Origin: Spirosoma radiotolerans
Lineage (GTDB): Bacteria > Bacteroidota > Bacteroidia > Cytophagales > Spirosomataceae
Length of the DNA: 64,000 nucleotides
Direction: 5' to 3'
NCBI RefSeq assembly: GCF_000974425.1
Contig: NZ_CP010429.1
Location: 992,001-1,056,000, forward strand
Position numbers and translations under genes: made by a program. How positions within the stretch are numbered: the first letter of the stretch is position 1; every line of letters begins with the position of its first letter. The notes under the pieces are model-generated. The model worked only from the letters and a program-made list of their open reading frames with translations, did not search any database and was not told where the DNA came from. Positions 52,476 to 61,536 of the stretch are shown here, in pieces.

Positions 52476-52569
52476 ATGGAGGATTGCTGTAGATAAAGTA
52501 AACCATAACCAACAAGGCCTTTTAAATCCGGTGCCAAGTTGGTACAGTACCCATCATCTCCTTCTTATT

Positions 52570-54291
52570 ATGAAAAACGCCTATAGAGACAGCCGCAACG
52601 GAAACGGCCTGTTGACTCGTTTGAGGCTGGCCTTATACGCATTATTGTTTTTACCAACTGTCATGGCTTCAGCAGCCCGGCCCGTGCCACCGCCTAAGGG
52701 GGGCGTTCGACAGGCCGATGTGATCATTTATGGAGGAACATCGGCGGCTGTGATGGCCGCAGTCCAGGTGAAAAAGATGGGAAAATCGGTCATTGTCGTC
52801 TCGCCCGATACGCATCTGGGCGGTCTGTCGTCGGGTGGGTTAGGGTTCACCGATACGGGAAACAAAGAAGTGATTGGAGGATTGGCCCGTGAGTTTTACC
52901 AACGGCTGTATCAGCACTATCAAAAGAAGGAGTCCTGGGCCTGGCAGAAACCGGAAGAGTACGGAAACAAAGGACAGGGAACACCCGCTATTGACGGCAC
53001 CAGCCGGACAATGTGGATTTTCGAACCTCATGCCGCCGAGCAGGTTTTTGAGGACTTCGTGAAGGAGTATAAGCTGACCATTTATCGCAATGAGTGGCTC
53101 GACCGATCACCCAAAGGGCTTACGAAACAAGCCGGTCATATTCGTTCGTTTCGCACCTTGAGCGGTACGGTTTATAAAGGGCTGCAATTCATTGACGCTA
53201 CCTACGAAGGCGACCTCATGGCTGCCGCGGGCGTGAAGTATCACGTAGGCCGCGAAGCCAACAGTGTCTATGGTGAGACCTGGAACGGTGTGCAGGCGGG
53301 GGTTTTTCAGCACGGCCATTATTTCAAGGCCAACGTCAGTCCATATAAAGTGCCCGGTGATCCGGCTAGTGGGCTGCTCCCCGAAATCTCGTCTGATAAG
53401 CCAGCCGCAAACGGAACGGGTGATGCCAAAATACAAACCTACTGTTTCAGAATGTGCCTCAGTAATCACCCCGACAACCGGGTGCCCTTTCCAAAACCCG
53501 AAGGCTATAACGCTGACCGCTACGAATTACTAGCCCGTGTTTTTGCCACCGGCTGGCGCGAAACCTTCGACAAATACGACCCTATCCCTAATCGCAAAAC
53601 CGACACCAACAACCACGGCCCGTTTAGTACGGACTATATTGGCAAGAATTACGATTACCCGGAAGCTAGCTACGAACGCCGAAAGGCAATCATTAAAGAC
53701 CACGAGCTTTATCAGAAAGGACTCATGTATTTTCTGGCGAACGATGCGCGCGTTCCAGCCGATGTGCACCAGCAAATGCAACAGTGGGGATTGGCCAAAG
53801 ACGAGTTTATGGATAATGGTAACTGGCCGCATCAGCTTTATATTCGCGAAGCCCGGCGTATGCTCGGCATATTTGTCATGAAAGAGGCCGATGCGCTGGG
53901 CAAGACCACCGTTCCGCAACCAATCGGCATGGGATCCTACGCACTCGACGCCCACAATGCCCAGCGGTACGTAAAAGAAGATGGATTTGTGCAGAACGAA
54001 GGCGACATTGGTGTTCATCCCGACAAGCCCTATTCGATTGCCTACGGATCTATTTTGCCAAAAGAAAGCGAGTGTGCTAATCTGCTGGTGCCGGTTTGTG
54101 TGTCCAGCTCGCATATTGCGTATGGCTCCATCCGGATGGAGCCTGTATTCATGATTCTGGGACAATCGGCCGCCACGGCAGCTGTTCTGAGCATCAATAA
54201 CAACGTCAGTCCGCAGCGTCTGCCCTACGAAACGTTGAGCAAGGTTTTGTTGAGCGATAAACAACGGTTAACCTTAACGCCAGCCAATTAA
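52570..54291 (+). CDS. FAD-dependent oxidoreductase, exported
   Basis: A 573-residue flavoprotein of the FAD_oxidored family (PF12831-type). The upstream frame is open to a GTG at 52384 inside the palindromic repeat. I choose ATG 52570 because it starts a proper leader (R-L-R-L-A-L-Y-A-L-L-F-L-P-T-V-M-A-S-A-A). The dinucleotide motif I-I-Y-G-G-T-S-A-A-V is at about 52-61, followed by H-L-G-G-L-S-S-G-G-L-G, typical of the family. No further domain is present. Its substrate is unknown; related proteins have been loosely named xanthan lyase without biochemical proof. A second, similar gene follows 80 bp downstream, probably in the same operon. Confidence 0.87.
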   Translation: MKNAYRDSRNGNGLLTRLRLALYALLFLPTVMASAARPVPPPKGGVRQADVIIYGGTSAAVMAAVQVKKMGKSVIVVSPDTHLGGLSSGGLGFTDTGNKEVIGGLAREFYQRLYQHYQKKESWAWQKPEEYGNKGQGTPAIDGTSRTMWIFEPHAAEQVFEDFVKEYKLTIYRNEWLDRSPKGLTKQAGHIRSFRTLSGTVYKGLQFIDATYEGDLMAAAGVKYHVGREANSVYGETWNGVQAGVFQHGHYFKANVSPYKVPGDPASGLLPEISSDKPAANGTGDAKIQTYCFRMCLSNHPDNRVPFPKPEGYNADRYELLARVFATGWRETFDKYDPIPNRKTDTNNHGPFSTDYIGKNYDYPEASYERRKAIIKDHELYQKGLMYFLANDARVPADVHQQMQQWGLAKDEFMDNGNWPHQLYIREARRMLGIFVMKEADALGKTTVPQPIGMGSYALDAHNAQRYVKEDGFVQNEGDIGVHPDKPYSIAYGSILPKESECANLLVPVCVSSSHIAYGSIRMEPVFMILGQSAATAAVLSINNNVSPQRLPYETLSKVLLSDKQRLTLTPAN

Positions 54292-54371
54292 TCGGGTAAT
54301 GTAAAGCAGTCCCTGTATAATGGACAACGATGCCCGTTGTACACTGACAAAGTCCACCTTTCGCATCACGC

Positions 54372-56090
54372 ATGAATCGACGTAATTTTCTTGACCGTTT
54401 AGCCGCTGGCAGTGGCGTTGCTTTAACCGTGCCATTCCTGCCATTTTCGACCACCGCCCAAACCCACCGCTCCTTTGCCCGAACCGGACAAGCCGAACGA
54501 GCCGCCGATCTGGTCATTGCCGGTGGAGGCCTGGGCGGATGTGCCGCAGCCCTGGCTGCTTTGCGAAATCATAAGCGGGTTATTCTGACGGAAGAAACGG
54601 ATTGGATTGGTGGACAGATGACCCAGCAGGGCGTTCCGCCCGATGAACACCAATGGATTGAAACCCATGGCGCCACTCAGCTTTACCGCGATGTACGCAC
54701 GGCCATCCGAACGTATTATAAACAGAATTATCCGTTGACGGCGGCCGCTAAAGCCAGTCCGTTTTTGAATCCGGGCGATGGGGCGGTGTCGAGGTTATGC
54801 CATGAACCGAAGGTAGCCCTGGCGGTGCTGGAGCAGATGATGGCTCCCTACCTGAGTTCCGGTCAGCTGACACTGCTTCTCGACCATAAAATAAGTAGTG
54901 CCGATGTACAGGGCGATACCGTTCGTGCCCTGAAAGCCGTGAGCCTGCGTACGGGTAACGAGGTAATTCTGTCGGCTCCGTATTTCGTTGATGCGACCGA
55001 ACTGGGCGACCTGCTCCCGCTAACCGGAACCGAGTTTGTTACCGGAGCTGAATCCCGATCCGAGACCCGCGAGTTGCACGCGCCCGCGAAAGCGGACCCC
55101 AACAATTGTCAGGCATTTACGGTCTGCTTCGCTATGGATTATGTGGCAGGGGGCAATCACGTTATTGATAAGCCCAAAGACTACGCCTTCTGGCGTGCGT
55201 ATTCACCGGCAATAACGCCCGCCTGGTCGGGGAAGCTGCTCGATTTGACGTACTCAAATCCCAAAACGCTGGAGCCGAAACAACTGGGTTTTCATCCGGA
55301 AGGCATTCCTACGGGCGACAAGCTGAATCTGTGGAATTACCGCCGGGTAATCAGCAAGGCCAACTTTAAGCCGGGGACTTACGCCGGTGATGTTTCGGGG
55401 GTAAACTGGCCCCAAAATGATTACAGTGCTGGCAACCTGATTGGGGCAACCGAAAAGGAGTTCAAAAAACACGTTGATCGCGCCAAGCAGTTAAGCCTAT
55501 CGCTCCTTTATTGGCTACAAACGGAAGTGCCACGTCCGGATGGTGGGCAAGGCTGGCCGGGAATACGGTTTCGTCCTGATACTATGGGCACCGAAGACGG
55601 GCTCGCCAAATATCCGTATGTGCGTGAGTCCCGGCGCATTAAGGCCGTCTTCACCATTCTGGAAGAACATGTCGGCGCAGAAAACCGCGCGTTGATTACG
55701 GGTAAAAAAGACGGCAACGTAGCAGCCGAGTTCGCTGATAGCGTGGGTGTTGGCTATTACCATATTGATTTGCATCCCAGCACGGGCGGTAACAATTACA
55801 TTGACTTTGGGTCATTGCCATTCCAAATACCGTTAGGCGCGTTGTTGCCGAAACGCATGAAAAATCTGCTTCCCGCCAACAAGAATATCGGGACAACGCA
55901 CATTACCAACGGGTGCTATCGACTGCATCCTGTTGAGTGGAGCATTGGCGAAGCGGTGGGAATGCTGGTGGCGTATTCGCTCGACAAACGGGTTAGTCCG
56001 CACGCGGTTCGGGAGAAAGAACAATTGCTCGATGGCTTCCAGAAACTGATTCGGTCGCAGGGCGTGGAAACCCATTGGCCCAGGGCCTAA
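54372..56090 (+). CDS. FAD-dependent oxidoreductase with Tat-type leader
   Basis: A 572-residue flavoprotein of the same family as the gene 80 bp upstream. The leader N-R-R-N-F-L-D-R-L-A-A-G-S-G-V-A-L is Tat-like, which suits a protein folded with FAD before export. The FAD motif V-I-A-G-G-G-L-G-G-C-A-A-A is at about 48-60, then T-D-W-I-G-G-Q-M-T-Q-Q-G. The two flavoproteins have different leaders (Sec-like and Tat-like) yet appear to be a pair; they may act on the same glycan or sugar as the GH20 gene downstream. A GTGAGGACAC-core hairpin (56105-56140) follows the stop. Confidence 0.87.
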   Translation: MNRRNFLDRLAAGSGVALTVPFLPFSTTAQTHRSFARTGQAERAADLVIAGGGLGGCAAALAALRNHKRVILTEETDWIGGQMTQQGVPPDEHQWIETHGATQLYRDVRTAIRTYYKQNYPLTAAAKASPFLNPGDGAVSRLCHEPKVALAVLEQMMAPYLSSGQLTLLLDHKISSADVQGDTVRALKAVSLRTGNEVILSAPYFVDATELGDLLPLTGTEFVTGAESRSETRELHAPAKADPNNCQAFTVCFAMDYVAGGNHVIDKPKDYAFWRAYSPAITPAWSGKLLDLTYSNPKTLEPKQLGFHPEGIPTGDKLNLWNYRRVISKANFKPGTYAGDVSGVNWPQNDYSAGNLIGATEKEFKKHVDRAKQLSLSLLYWLQTEVPRPDGGQGWPGIRFRPDTMGTEDGLAKYPYVRESRRIKAVFTILEEHVGAENRALITGKKDGNVAAEFADSVGVGYYHIDLHPSTGGNNYIDFGSLPFQIPLGALLPKRMKNLLPANKNIGTTHITNGCYRLHPVEWSIGEAVGMLVAYSLDKRVSPHAVREKEQLLDGFQKLIRSQGVETHWPRA

Positions 56091-56104
56091 GTTGTTGGGT
56101 ACTA

Positions 56105-56140
56105 ACGTTCCGGGGCTGTGAGGACACAGCCCCGGAACGT
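56105..56140. repeat. Perfect GTGAGGACAC-core hairpin
   Basis: Arms ACGTTCCGGGGCT (56105-56117) and AGCCCCGGAACGT (56128-56140) pair perfectly around the core GTGAGGACAC (56118-56127). The arms differ completely from the other copies, yet compensate exactly. It begins 15 bp after the stop of the second FAD oxidoreductase and may act as its terminator. Confidence 0.82.
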
Positions 56141-56335
56141 CGGCTGGGCAGACCGGGAAGAGATGTGGTCGTTGACGCGAGTAGCCGATTTGCGTCTTAA
56201 ACGTCGGACTGCCTCTGCGGCTGGATGCCGTTAGGTGCAAAACCATAACCTGGCCGCGTCTTCGGCATCAAACTCTGGTGGCCTAAACCCTGTTCTACTT
56301 CGGCTGTCTAACCGGCAGTTCAATACCTAAACTGA

Positions 56336-58171
56336 ATGTACAAACTCATCGCGTTGCTTCTTCTGGCGTTTCCGGCTTCGGCCCAGATGGCCATTCCGGC
56401 TCTGATCCCCGCTCCGCAAACCCTCGAACCCGGCACGGGCACATTTGCCATTACGGCCCAAACCCGGCTCGCTATTCTGACTCCGGTGGCCGATGTGCGC
56501 CGAATGGTGATGGACAATTTACCCGGTATCCCTGCTTCGGACGCTCCTAAGCTCACAAAAGCAGTCACGGTCCGGCTGGCTCCTGTACCGGGTGTCGGGC
56601 CGGAGGGCTATGATCTGGTTGTAACGCCAACGGGTATTACCCTGACGGCTCCTGAAGCTGCCGGCCTTTTTTATGGGCTGCAAACGATGCGGCAGTTAAT
56701 GCCAGTAGTCAAAACCGTTCGGGGGCAGTCGATTCCAGCTCTGCACATCCGCGATCAACCCCGTTTTGGCTGGCGGGGATTAATGCTCGACGTGAGCCGC
56801 CACTTCTTCGACAAACAGTTTGTGAAGCGGTACATCGACCAGATGGCGCAGTATAAATTCAACGTTTTCCATTGGCACCTCTCCGACGATCAGGGCTGGC
56901 GTATTCAGATCAACAGCTTGCCCAGACTAACCGAAATAGGGGCGTGGCGAGCTGCCAGAACGGGCGGACGCTGGAACGATATTGAAAACGCACAACCAGG
57001 TGAAGCGCCGACGTACGGTGGTTTCTATACACAGGACGATATTCGCGAAGTGGTTCAGTACGCCCAGGACCGGCACATCATGATTGTGCCCGAAATTGAC
57101 ATGCCGGGCCACATGATGGCCGCTATTGCCGCCTACCCGGCGCTGACGTGTGACAAAAAACAGGTGCTGGTGCCCACCAACGGCAAGTTTTATAAGCTGG
57201 AAGACAATACCCTGAACCCCTGCAACGATAGTACATACCGGTTCGTCGACAAGGTATTGACCGAGGTCGCTCAGTTGTTTCCGGGTCCCTACATTCATGT
57301 GGGGGGCGACGAAGCCTACAAGGGATTCTGGGCGACTTGTGAGGAATGTAAAGCCACGATGGCTACTAATAACCTCAAAACGGTCGAAGAATTACAAAGC
57401 TATTTCATCAATCGGGTGGAGAAAATTGTGCAGTCGAAGGGGAAGAAACTCATTGGCTGGGACGAAATTCTGGAGGGTGACGGTCCGGCGGTTCGGTTAG
57501 CGCCTGATGCCACGGTGATGAGCTGGCGGGGTATGAAAGGGGGAATCGAAGCGGCCAAACAGGGTCACCCAGTCATTATGACGCCCGCTCAGTTTTGTTA
57601 CCTGGACTTATACCAGGGCGAACCATCGGCCGAACCCAGCACCTACGGCATGGTCCGGCTCAGTACTTCCTACGCCTTCGAACCTGTCCCCGACAGCGTG
57701 CGGGCCGACCTGATTCTGGGTGGACAGGGTAACCTCTGGACAGAATCTGTACCCAACATACGTCATGCCGAATACATGACCTGGCCGCGTGCCTTTGCTT
57801 TGGCCGAAGTCCTCTGGTCGCCCAAAGGCCAGCGCAACTGGCCCGACTTTATGAATCGGGTGGAGGCTCATTTTAAACGCTTCGATGTACAGGACGTGAA
57901 CTACGCCCGCAGCGTGTATAACCCCATCGTTACGCTGAAAAAGCACCCGACGGGAATGACGGAAGTGACCCTGAGCCACGAACTCCCCGATACGTATCTC
58001 TATTACACAACAGACAATACCGTTCCCGATGATCATTTTCCGCTCTACACGCAGCCCTTCCTGATGCCCAAAGGCGCCGACCGGGTTAAAGTAATCGCCT
58101 ATCGGAACGGAAAACCCATCGGGAAAATGGTGGAGGTGATGATGCCGGTTGCGGAGAAAAAAGTGCAGTAA
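56336..58171 (+). CDS. GH20 beta-N-acetylhexosaminidase, secreted
   Basis: A 611-residue enzyme that releases terminal GlcNAc or GalNAc by substrate-assisted catalysis. The signal peptide covers about residues 1-16 (A-F-P-A-S-A-Q). The GH20b-type N-terminal domain spans about 20-140. The catalytic barrel starts at G-L-M-L-D-V-S-R-H-F, has F-H-W-H-L-S-D-D-Q-G-W-R-I, and the catalytic pair D325-E326 in H-V-G-G-D-E-A. A chitobiase C-terminal-like part follows (about 510-600). Length is normal for the family. It is the last gene of the co-directional run after the two flavoproteins, with 245 bp and a core hairpin between. It probably processes glycans from host or peptidoglycan-like material. Confidence 0.94.
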   Translation: MYKLIALLLLAFPASAQMAIPALIPAPQTLEPGTGTFAITAQTRLAILTPVADVRRMVMDNLPGIPASDAPKLTKAVTVRLAPVPGVGPEGYDLVVTPTGITLTAPEAAGLFYGLQTMRQLMPVVKTVRGQSIPALHIRDQPRFGWRGLMLDVSRHFFDKQFVKRYIDQMAQYKFNVFHWHLSDDQGWRIQINSLPRLTEIGAWRAARTGGRWNDIENAQPGEAPTYGGFYTQDDIREVVQYAQDRHIMIVPEIDMPGHMMAAIAAYPALTCDKKQVLVPTNGKFYKLEDNTLNPCNDSTYRFVDKVLTEVAQLFPGPYIHVGGDEAYKGFWATCEECKATMATNNLKTVEELQSYFINRVEKIVQSKGKKLIGWDEILEGDGPAVRLAPDATVMSWRGMKGGIEAAKQGHPVIMTPAQFCYLDLYQGEPSAEPSTYGMVRLSTSYAFEPVPDSVRADLILGGQGNLWTESVPNIRHAEYMTWPRAFALAEVLWSPKGQRNWPDFMNRVEAHFKRFDVQDVNYARSVYNPIVTLKKHPTGMTEVTLSHELPDTYLYYTTDNTVPDDHFPLYTQPFLMPKGADRVKVIAYRNGKPIGKMVEVMMPVAEKKVQ

Positions 58172-58188
58172 GGTCGTGTTGTTCTGCT

Positions 58189-58842
58189 CTACTTATCAAT
58201 AAATTTTTCTTTGTGGTTGCGGATAAAGTCAACTTGTATCTGACTTAAACTGTCAACCTCAGCAAGCTCATAAAATTCATCATCAAATCGTTTAAATAGG
58301 TTGGCCCCATAGGATTGGCTAAGATCAGTAGGCGCTCCGTCCTGATTTTCGTTGTGTTTATTCGTTTCTTTTTCGAAGACGTTATTTGCTCGCTGGGTCA
58401 AATCAGCTAACCTGTCTGCTCCAACAAGTTTTAGAGCGCCTGGTAAGTACCTGGAATACTGGCCACTCGAATTAGCATAAAATTGATTATACCCACCGTT
58501 GTTTACCTCCGACTCCAGTATCCAGATCATATAGATGGCCTGTCTTGATTTATTCCAACCTTGTACGGTTTCATACTCTTCCTCCTCCGTATAGCTGGTA
58601 GGTAACTTTTGAGATAAGTTATCAAAAACGACTTGCAGAAGTTTTTCATCGGATGTTGTATCGATGATCTGTTCCGTTAAATTTTTATAAATAGGTCTAT
58701 TTTTAAAGTCGTTAAGAAACTTACTTATCCGTGCATCCGCTGTGTCTTTGACATTAACGTTGTCTTCTTTGTGCGGCTTTTCTGAGCAACCTACAAGATT
58801 GTAAATTGACATTAGTACTAGTAGTAATAGACCTGGTTTCAT
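58189..58842 (-). CDS. DUF4375 (DMP19-like) lipoprotein
   Basis: A 217-residue lipoprotein with leader ending N-L-V-G-C, so Cys19 is the lipidated residue. The mature part contains the DUF4375 pattern: I-Y-M-I-W-I-L-E-S-E-V-N-N-G-G-Y-N-Q-F-Y-A-N-S-S-G, with Y-L-P-G-A-L-K-L-V-G-A after it. The family is helical with no established role; a DMP19-type member acts as a DNA mimic in Neisseria, which does not apply to a lipoprotein without further proof. Three hairpins (58874-58995) lie upstream of the start, towards the SGNH gene. It converges with the GH20 gene, 17 bp apart. Confidence 0.8.
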   Translation of the reverse strand: MKPGLLLLVLMSIYNLVGCSEKPHKEDNVNVKDTADARISKFLNDFKNRPIYKNLTEQIIDTTSDEKLLQVVFDNLSQKLPTSYTEEEEYETVQGWNKSRQAIYMIWILESEVNNGGYNQFYANSSGQYSRYLPGALKLVGADRLADLTQRANNVFEKETNKHNENQDGAPTDLSQSYGANLFKRFDDEFYELAEVDSLSQIQVDFIRNHKEKFIDK

Positions 58843-58873
58843 GACCGTTCTCCGTAAGTTATTGTCTTTATTC

Positions 58874-58995
58874 GCCGTAGTCTTAAACTACGGCTGAGTA
58901 TTATTCGGTCTCTGACCGGTACATAAAACTGTCTACTGTTCCGGTCAGAGACCGGATAGCGCCAGAGCGTAGTCTTAGACTACGCTCTGGCGCTA
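58874..58995. repeat. Three consecutive perfect hairpins, TAGTCTTA-apex family
   Basis: Hairpin 1 is GCCGTAGT-CTTAA-ACTACGGC (58874-58894). Hairpin 2 has 14-nt arms 58906-58919 and 58941-58954, each of which is itself a small dyad (CGGTC-TCT-GACCG). Hairpin 3 has 18-bp arms 58957-58974 and 58978-58995 with loop TTA. Hairpins 1 and 3 share the apex GTAGTCTTA(A/G)ACTAC while lower stems differ. They lie between the SGNH stop (59018) and the DUF4375 start, so they may terminate the SGNH transcript. Confidence 0.78.
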
Positions 58996-59017
58996 CTTTC
59001 AACCAGCCAGCCTTCAG

Positions 59018-60805
59018 CTACTTCTTTCCGCCTTTCAAATACGGCCTTAGCGCTCCGGCCAGTCGTCGGTAGCCTTCGGCATTGGGGTGCAGACCGTCCG
59101 AGAATAAGGACTCGTCGACTTTGCCGTTAGGCTGCAGAAAAACAAAACCCGGTTGTACGAAGGCGGCATTTGCTTCGGTCGTCATTTGAGCAATGGCTTC
59201 GTTGAGGGTATCCACGCGGGTTTCGCCGTCCCGGCGGGGTAAAATACCCACCATCAGAACCTCGGCGGTGGGTTGGCGGGATTTAATGGCCTGAATCAGA
59301 AACTTGAGTCCCGCTACGATTTCGGCATCCGTGTTTAACTGAAGGTTGTTCGTGCCAATCATCAGCACCACCTGATCGGCTTTGTAGCCGTCCAGTTCGC
59401 CGTGGTAGACCCGCCACAACACATTCTCGATGCGGTCCCAGCCATAGCCCATATTTTGGGCGCCCAGCGGTTCCAGCACGCTGTTCCAGGAGTCAGCGCC
59501 GTTGATACGCGAGGCTTTGGGTTCTCCACCCCAGAAATGCGTAATGGAGTTACCCATGAAGATAATCCGGGGTGGTTTCGCTTTCAGGCGGGCCAGCATA
59601 TCGCGGTGGCGGATTTCCCAGTCAAACGATCCGTCGCGGTATTGGGTGCGTGGCTTCATGGTCGAGCGGTCGCCCACGGGTTCGTTCAGTAGAGTTCGAA
59701 TGGTTTTTTCGTAGGCGTCGGCATACTGCTGCATGCCCAAATCCGTCGGGTGTGTTCCGTCGACCATTGCATCCATATCCAGATTGATCTGCGACTTGGG
59801 CAGGAGGTAAATCCCGTTGATACCGTCTGCTTTCAACTGCACAAATGCCTGGTGCATCAGTGTGTTTACATCGCTGTAATATTGCTGGCGGATGGGGCTG
59901 ATGCTGCCATCGGTATAACCCGCATGGTCGACTAGCAGGACAGGTATCGTTGGGCGTTTTTGCCGCAGCATTTTCACGGATTCCAGGATCCGGCTTTTGA
60001 TGTCTTCGGGTTTGATCCCTACCGTGGCAATCAGATTCGGCAGGCAATCCAGCACATATAGGCTGGCATCGACCTGCGATACCAGATCGACGACTTCCTT
60101 CTCGAGCCGGCCGTTGCCCGAAAAACCCAGATTAATTAACGGCCGATCCAGTTTGCGCCCCAGAATTGCCGTCCAGGCCATGCCGGGCCGCGAGGCACAG
60201 GCACCCTGTGCAATGGACGTACCGTAAATAACCACTGGTTTTTCGAGCCGAACGGGCAATGGCGTTAGCGTCACGCCTTTCGGAACGCCGATTTCGAGCC
60301 ACTGAACGGAGTTATACAAGGGCAAAAACAGGCGGTATTCCCGGCCTCGTTTGTAGGAGTCGTTTGGCTCAAGGTTGGCATACCGGTACTGTATCGTATC
60401 GCGGAAGGTGTATTTTCCGGCGGCCCACAGCCAGTCGCCATCGCTGTTCCCGGCGTACAGATCGACCCCGCTCACGCCCGTAGCAGGCATGTGTGGCAGT
60501 GCCTGCTGCTTGTTGCCCACCACATACCGGACAACCACCTGATCGGTAGTGGCCCGAAACCGGATCATCAGCCCCGCCGAGCTATGCGACAGGTTCCAAA
60601 CTTCTTTGCGAACGGTTTTCTCGGCTATGGCTGGCAGACGGTCATAAGGATTTCGTATATCGTTGCCGGTCCAGGCCTGTCCTTCGATAACGGGAAAATC
60701 GTTTTTGGCGGGGTTCCACCATACGTACTCGACGGGCGTTTGGGCAACAGTAACCAGGCGGGTTGTACACGCCAGGAGAAAGCAAAGCATCCGCATTTTT
60801 TTCAT
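59018..60805 (-). CDS. Double SGNH/GDSL hydrolase, exported
   Basis: A 595-residue protein with a signal peptide (about 1-21) and two SGNH esterase modules. An N-terminal beta domain (about 25-185) precedes the first SGNH domain (about 190-375), which has S197 in Y-G-T-S-I-A-Q-G and the D349-x-x-H352 pair in D-G-T-H-P. The second (about 410-590) has S420 in M-G-N-S-I-T-H and D570-x-x-H573 in D-G-L-H-P, plus G-T-N-N. Both catalytic triads look intact. The likely reaction is removal of acetyl or other acyl groups from glycans. One gene carrying two complete active sites suggests a fusion of a sialate-esterase-like and a GDSL-lipase-like enzyme. It is monocistronic. Confidence 0.9.
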   Translation of the reverse strand: MKKMRMLCFLLACTTRLVTVAQTPVEYVWWNPAKNDFPVIEGQAWTGNDIRNPYDRLPAIAEKTVRKEVWNLSHSSAGLMIRFRATTDQVVVRYVVGNKQQALPHMPATGVSGVDLYAGNSDGDWLWAAGKYTFRDTIQYRYANLEPNDSYKRGREYRLFLPLYNSVQWLEIGVPKGVTLTPLPVRLEKPVVIYGTSIAQGACASRPGMAWTAILGRKLDRPLINLGFSGNGRLEKEVVDLVSQVDASLYVLDCLPNLIATVGIKPEDIKSRILESVKMLRQKRPTIPVLLVDHAGYTDGSISPIRQQYYSDVNTLMHQAFVQLKADGINGIYLLPKSQINLDMDAMVDGTHPTDLGMQQYADAYEKTIRTLLNEPVGDRSTMKPRTQYRDGSFDWEIRHRDMLARLKAKPPRIIFMGNSITHFWGGEPKASRINGADSWNSVLEPLGAQNMGYGWDRIENVLWRVYHGELDGYKADQVVLMIGTNNLQLNTDAEIVAGLKFLIQAIKSRQPTAEVLMVGILPRRDGETRVDTLNEAIAQMTTEANAAFVQPGFVFLQPNGKVDESLFSDGLHPNAEGYRRLAGALRPYLKGGKK

Positions 60806-61075
60806 GAATGGGCAGGGTAGGGCTTATCGATGGGTAAAAGAAGGTTGTAACCGCAGGGAGCTAAGATACAGTTTTTGTACTTGATCAGGCTCTACATAAC
60901 TTATCCGCCGAATGTCGCGCTGTCTGGCGGCCGTCTTCCGGATAGCATACTAGACGACTCATAGTCAGCAGGATACGGTTCAACGGTCGAATACTAACCA
61001 CTCACAAAAAAAATCTTGGAAAGTGCGCCAGTCAACGACCACTTTTACCCACTCATTTATTTCTACTACATCTTC

Positions 61076-61474
61076 ATGAATCAGAAAACATCACCCGCCT
61101 TCGTTGGCGCTTCGTGGCTTGCTCTAGGAACTGGAATGTTCGGCTATTTAATCGGCCTTTGGCGGTCCGACATGCTCTTGAATGAAAAGGGCTTTTATTT
61201 CACGGTTTTAATGTTCGGTATTTTTTCGGTAGTCTCCGTACAGAAAAGCGTGAGAGACCGGCTGGAGGGACTACCCGTAACCGATATTTATTACGGAATC
61301 TGCTGGTTTTCAACCATTCTGTCCATCACGCTTCTGACCATTGGATTATGGAATGCGACCTTGCTGCCGAGCGAAAAAGGATTCTACGCATTCGCCTTTT
61401 TGTTAGGTTTGTTTGGCGCCATCGCTGTCCAGAAAAATACGCGGGATAATCAGGAGTTGCCAAAGAAAGACTGA
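61076..61474 (+). CDS. YiaA/YiaB-family inner-membrane protein
   Basis: A 132-residue membrane protein with four hydrophobic segments arranged as two copies of a two-helix unit. Each copy has a helix, a short loop with G-L-W-R-S-D-M-L-L-N-E-K-G-F-Y or G-L-W-N-A-T-L-L-P-S-E-K-G-F-Y, then a second helix ending V-Q-K-(S/N)-x-R-D. This matches the YiaAB two-helix family. The frame is open upstream to 61016, but ATG 61076 (M-N-Q-K-T-S-P) is the natural start because the extra residues are not family-like. Function of this family is unknown. The gene converges with the two-component sensor gene. Confidence 0.88.
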   Translation: MNQKTSPAFVGASWLALGTGMFGYLIGLWRSDMLLNEKGFYFTVLMFGIFSVVSVQKSVRDRLEGLPVTDIYYGICWFSTILSITLLTIGLWNATLLPSEKGFYAFAFLLGLFGAIAVQKNTRDNQELPKKD

Positions 61475-61536
61475 TCAGAGTTTGGGCAATCGCCGTAAGT
61501 AGCTTTCCTGGTCAAATTCGATAGGTTTCTCCAGGG

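Noticed and set aside
52384..52569. N-terminal extension of the first FAD oxidoreductase to a GTG at 52384
   Set aside because: The extension lies in a palindromic repeat element and has no protein character, while ATG 52570 starts a normal export leader.
53530..54264. Minus-strand open frame of 244 codons opposite the FAD oxidoreductase
   Set aside because: It is fully antisense to a well-supported flavoprotein gene and has no recognisable motif.
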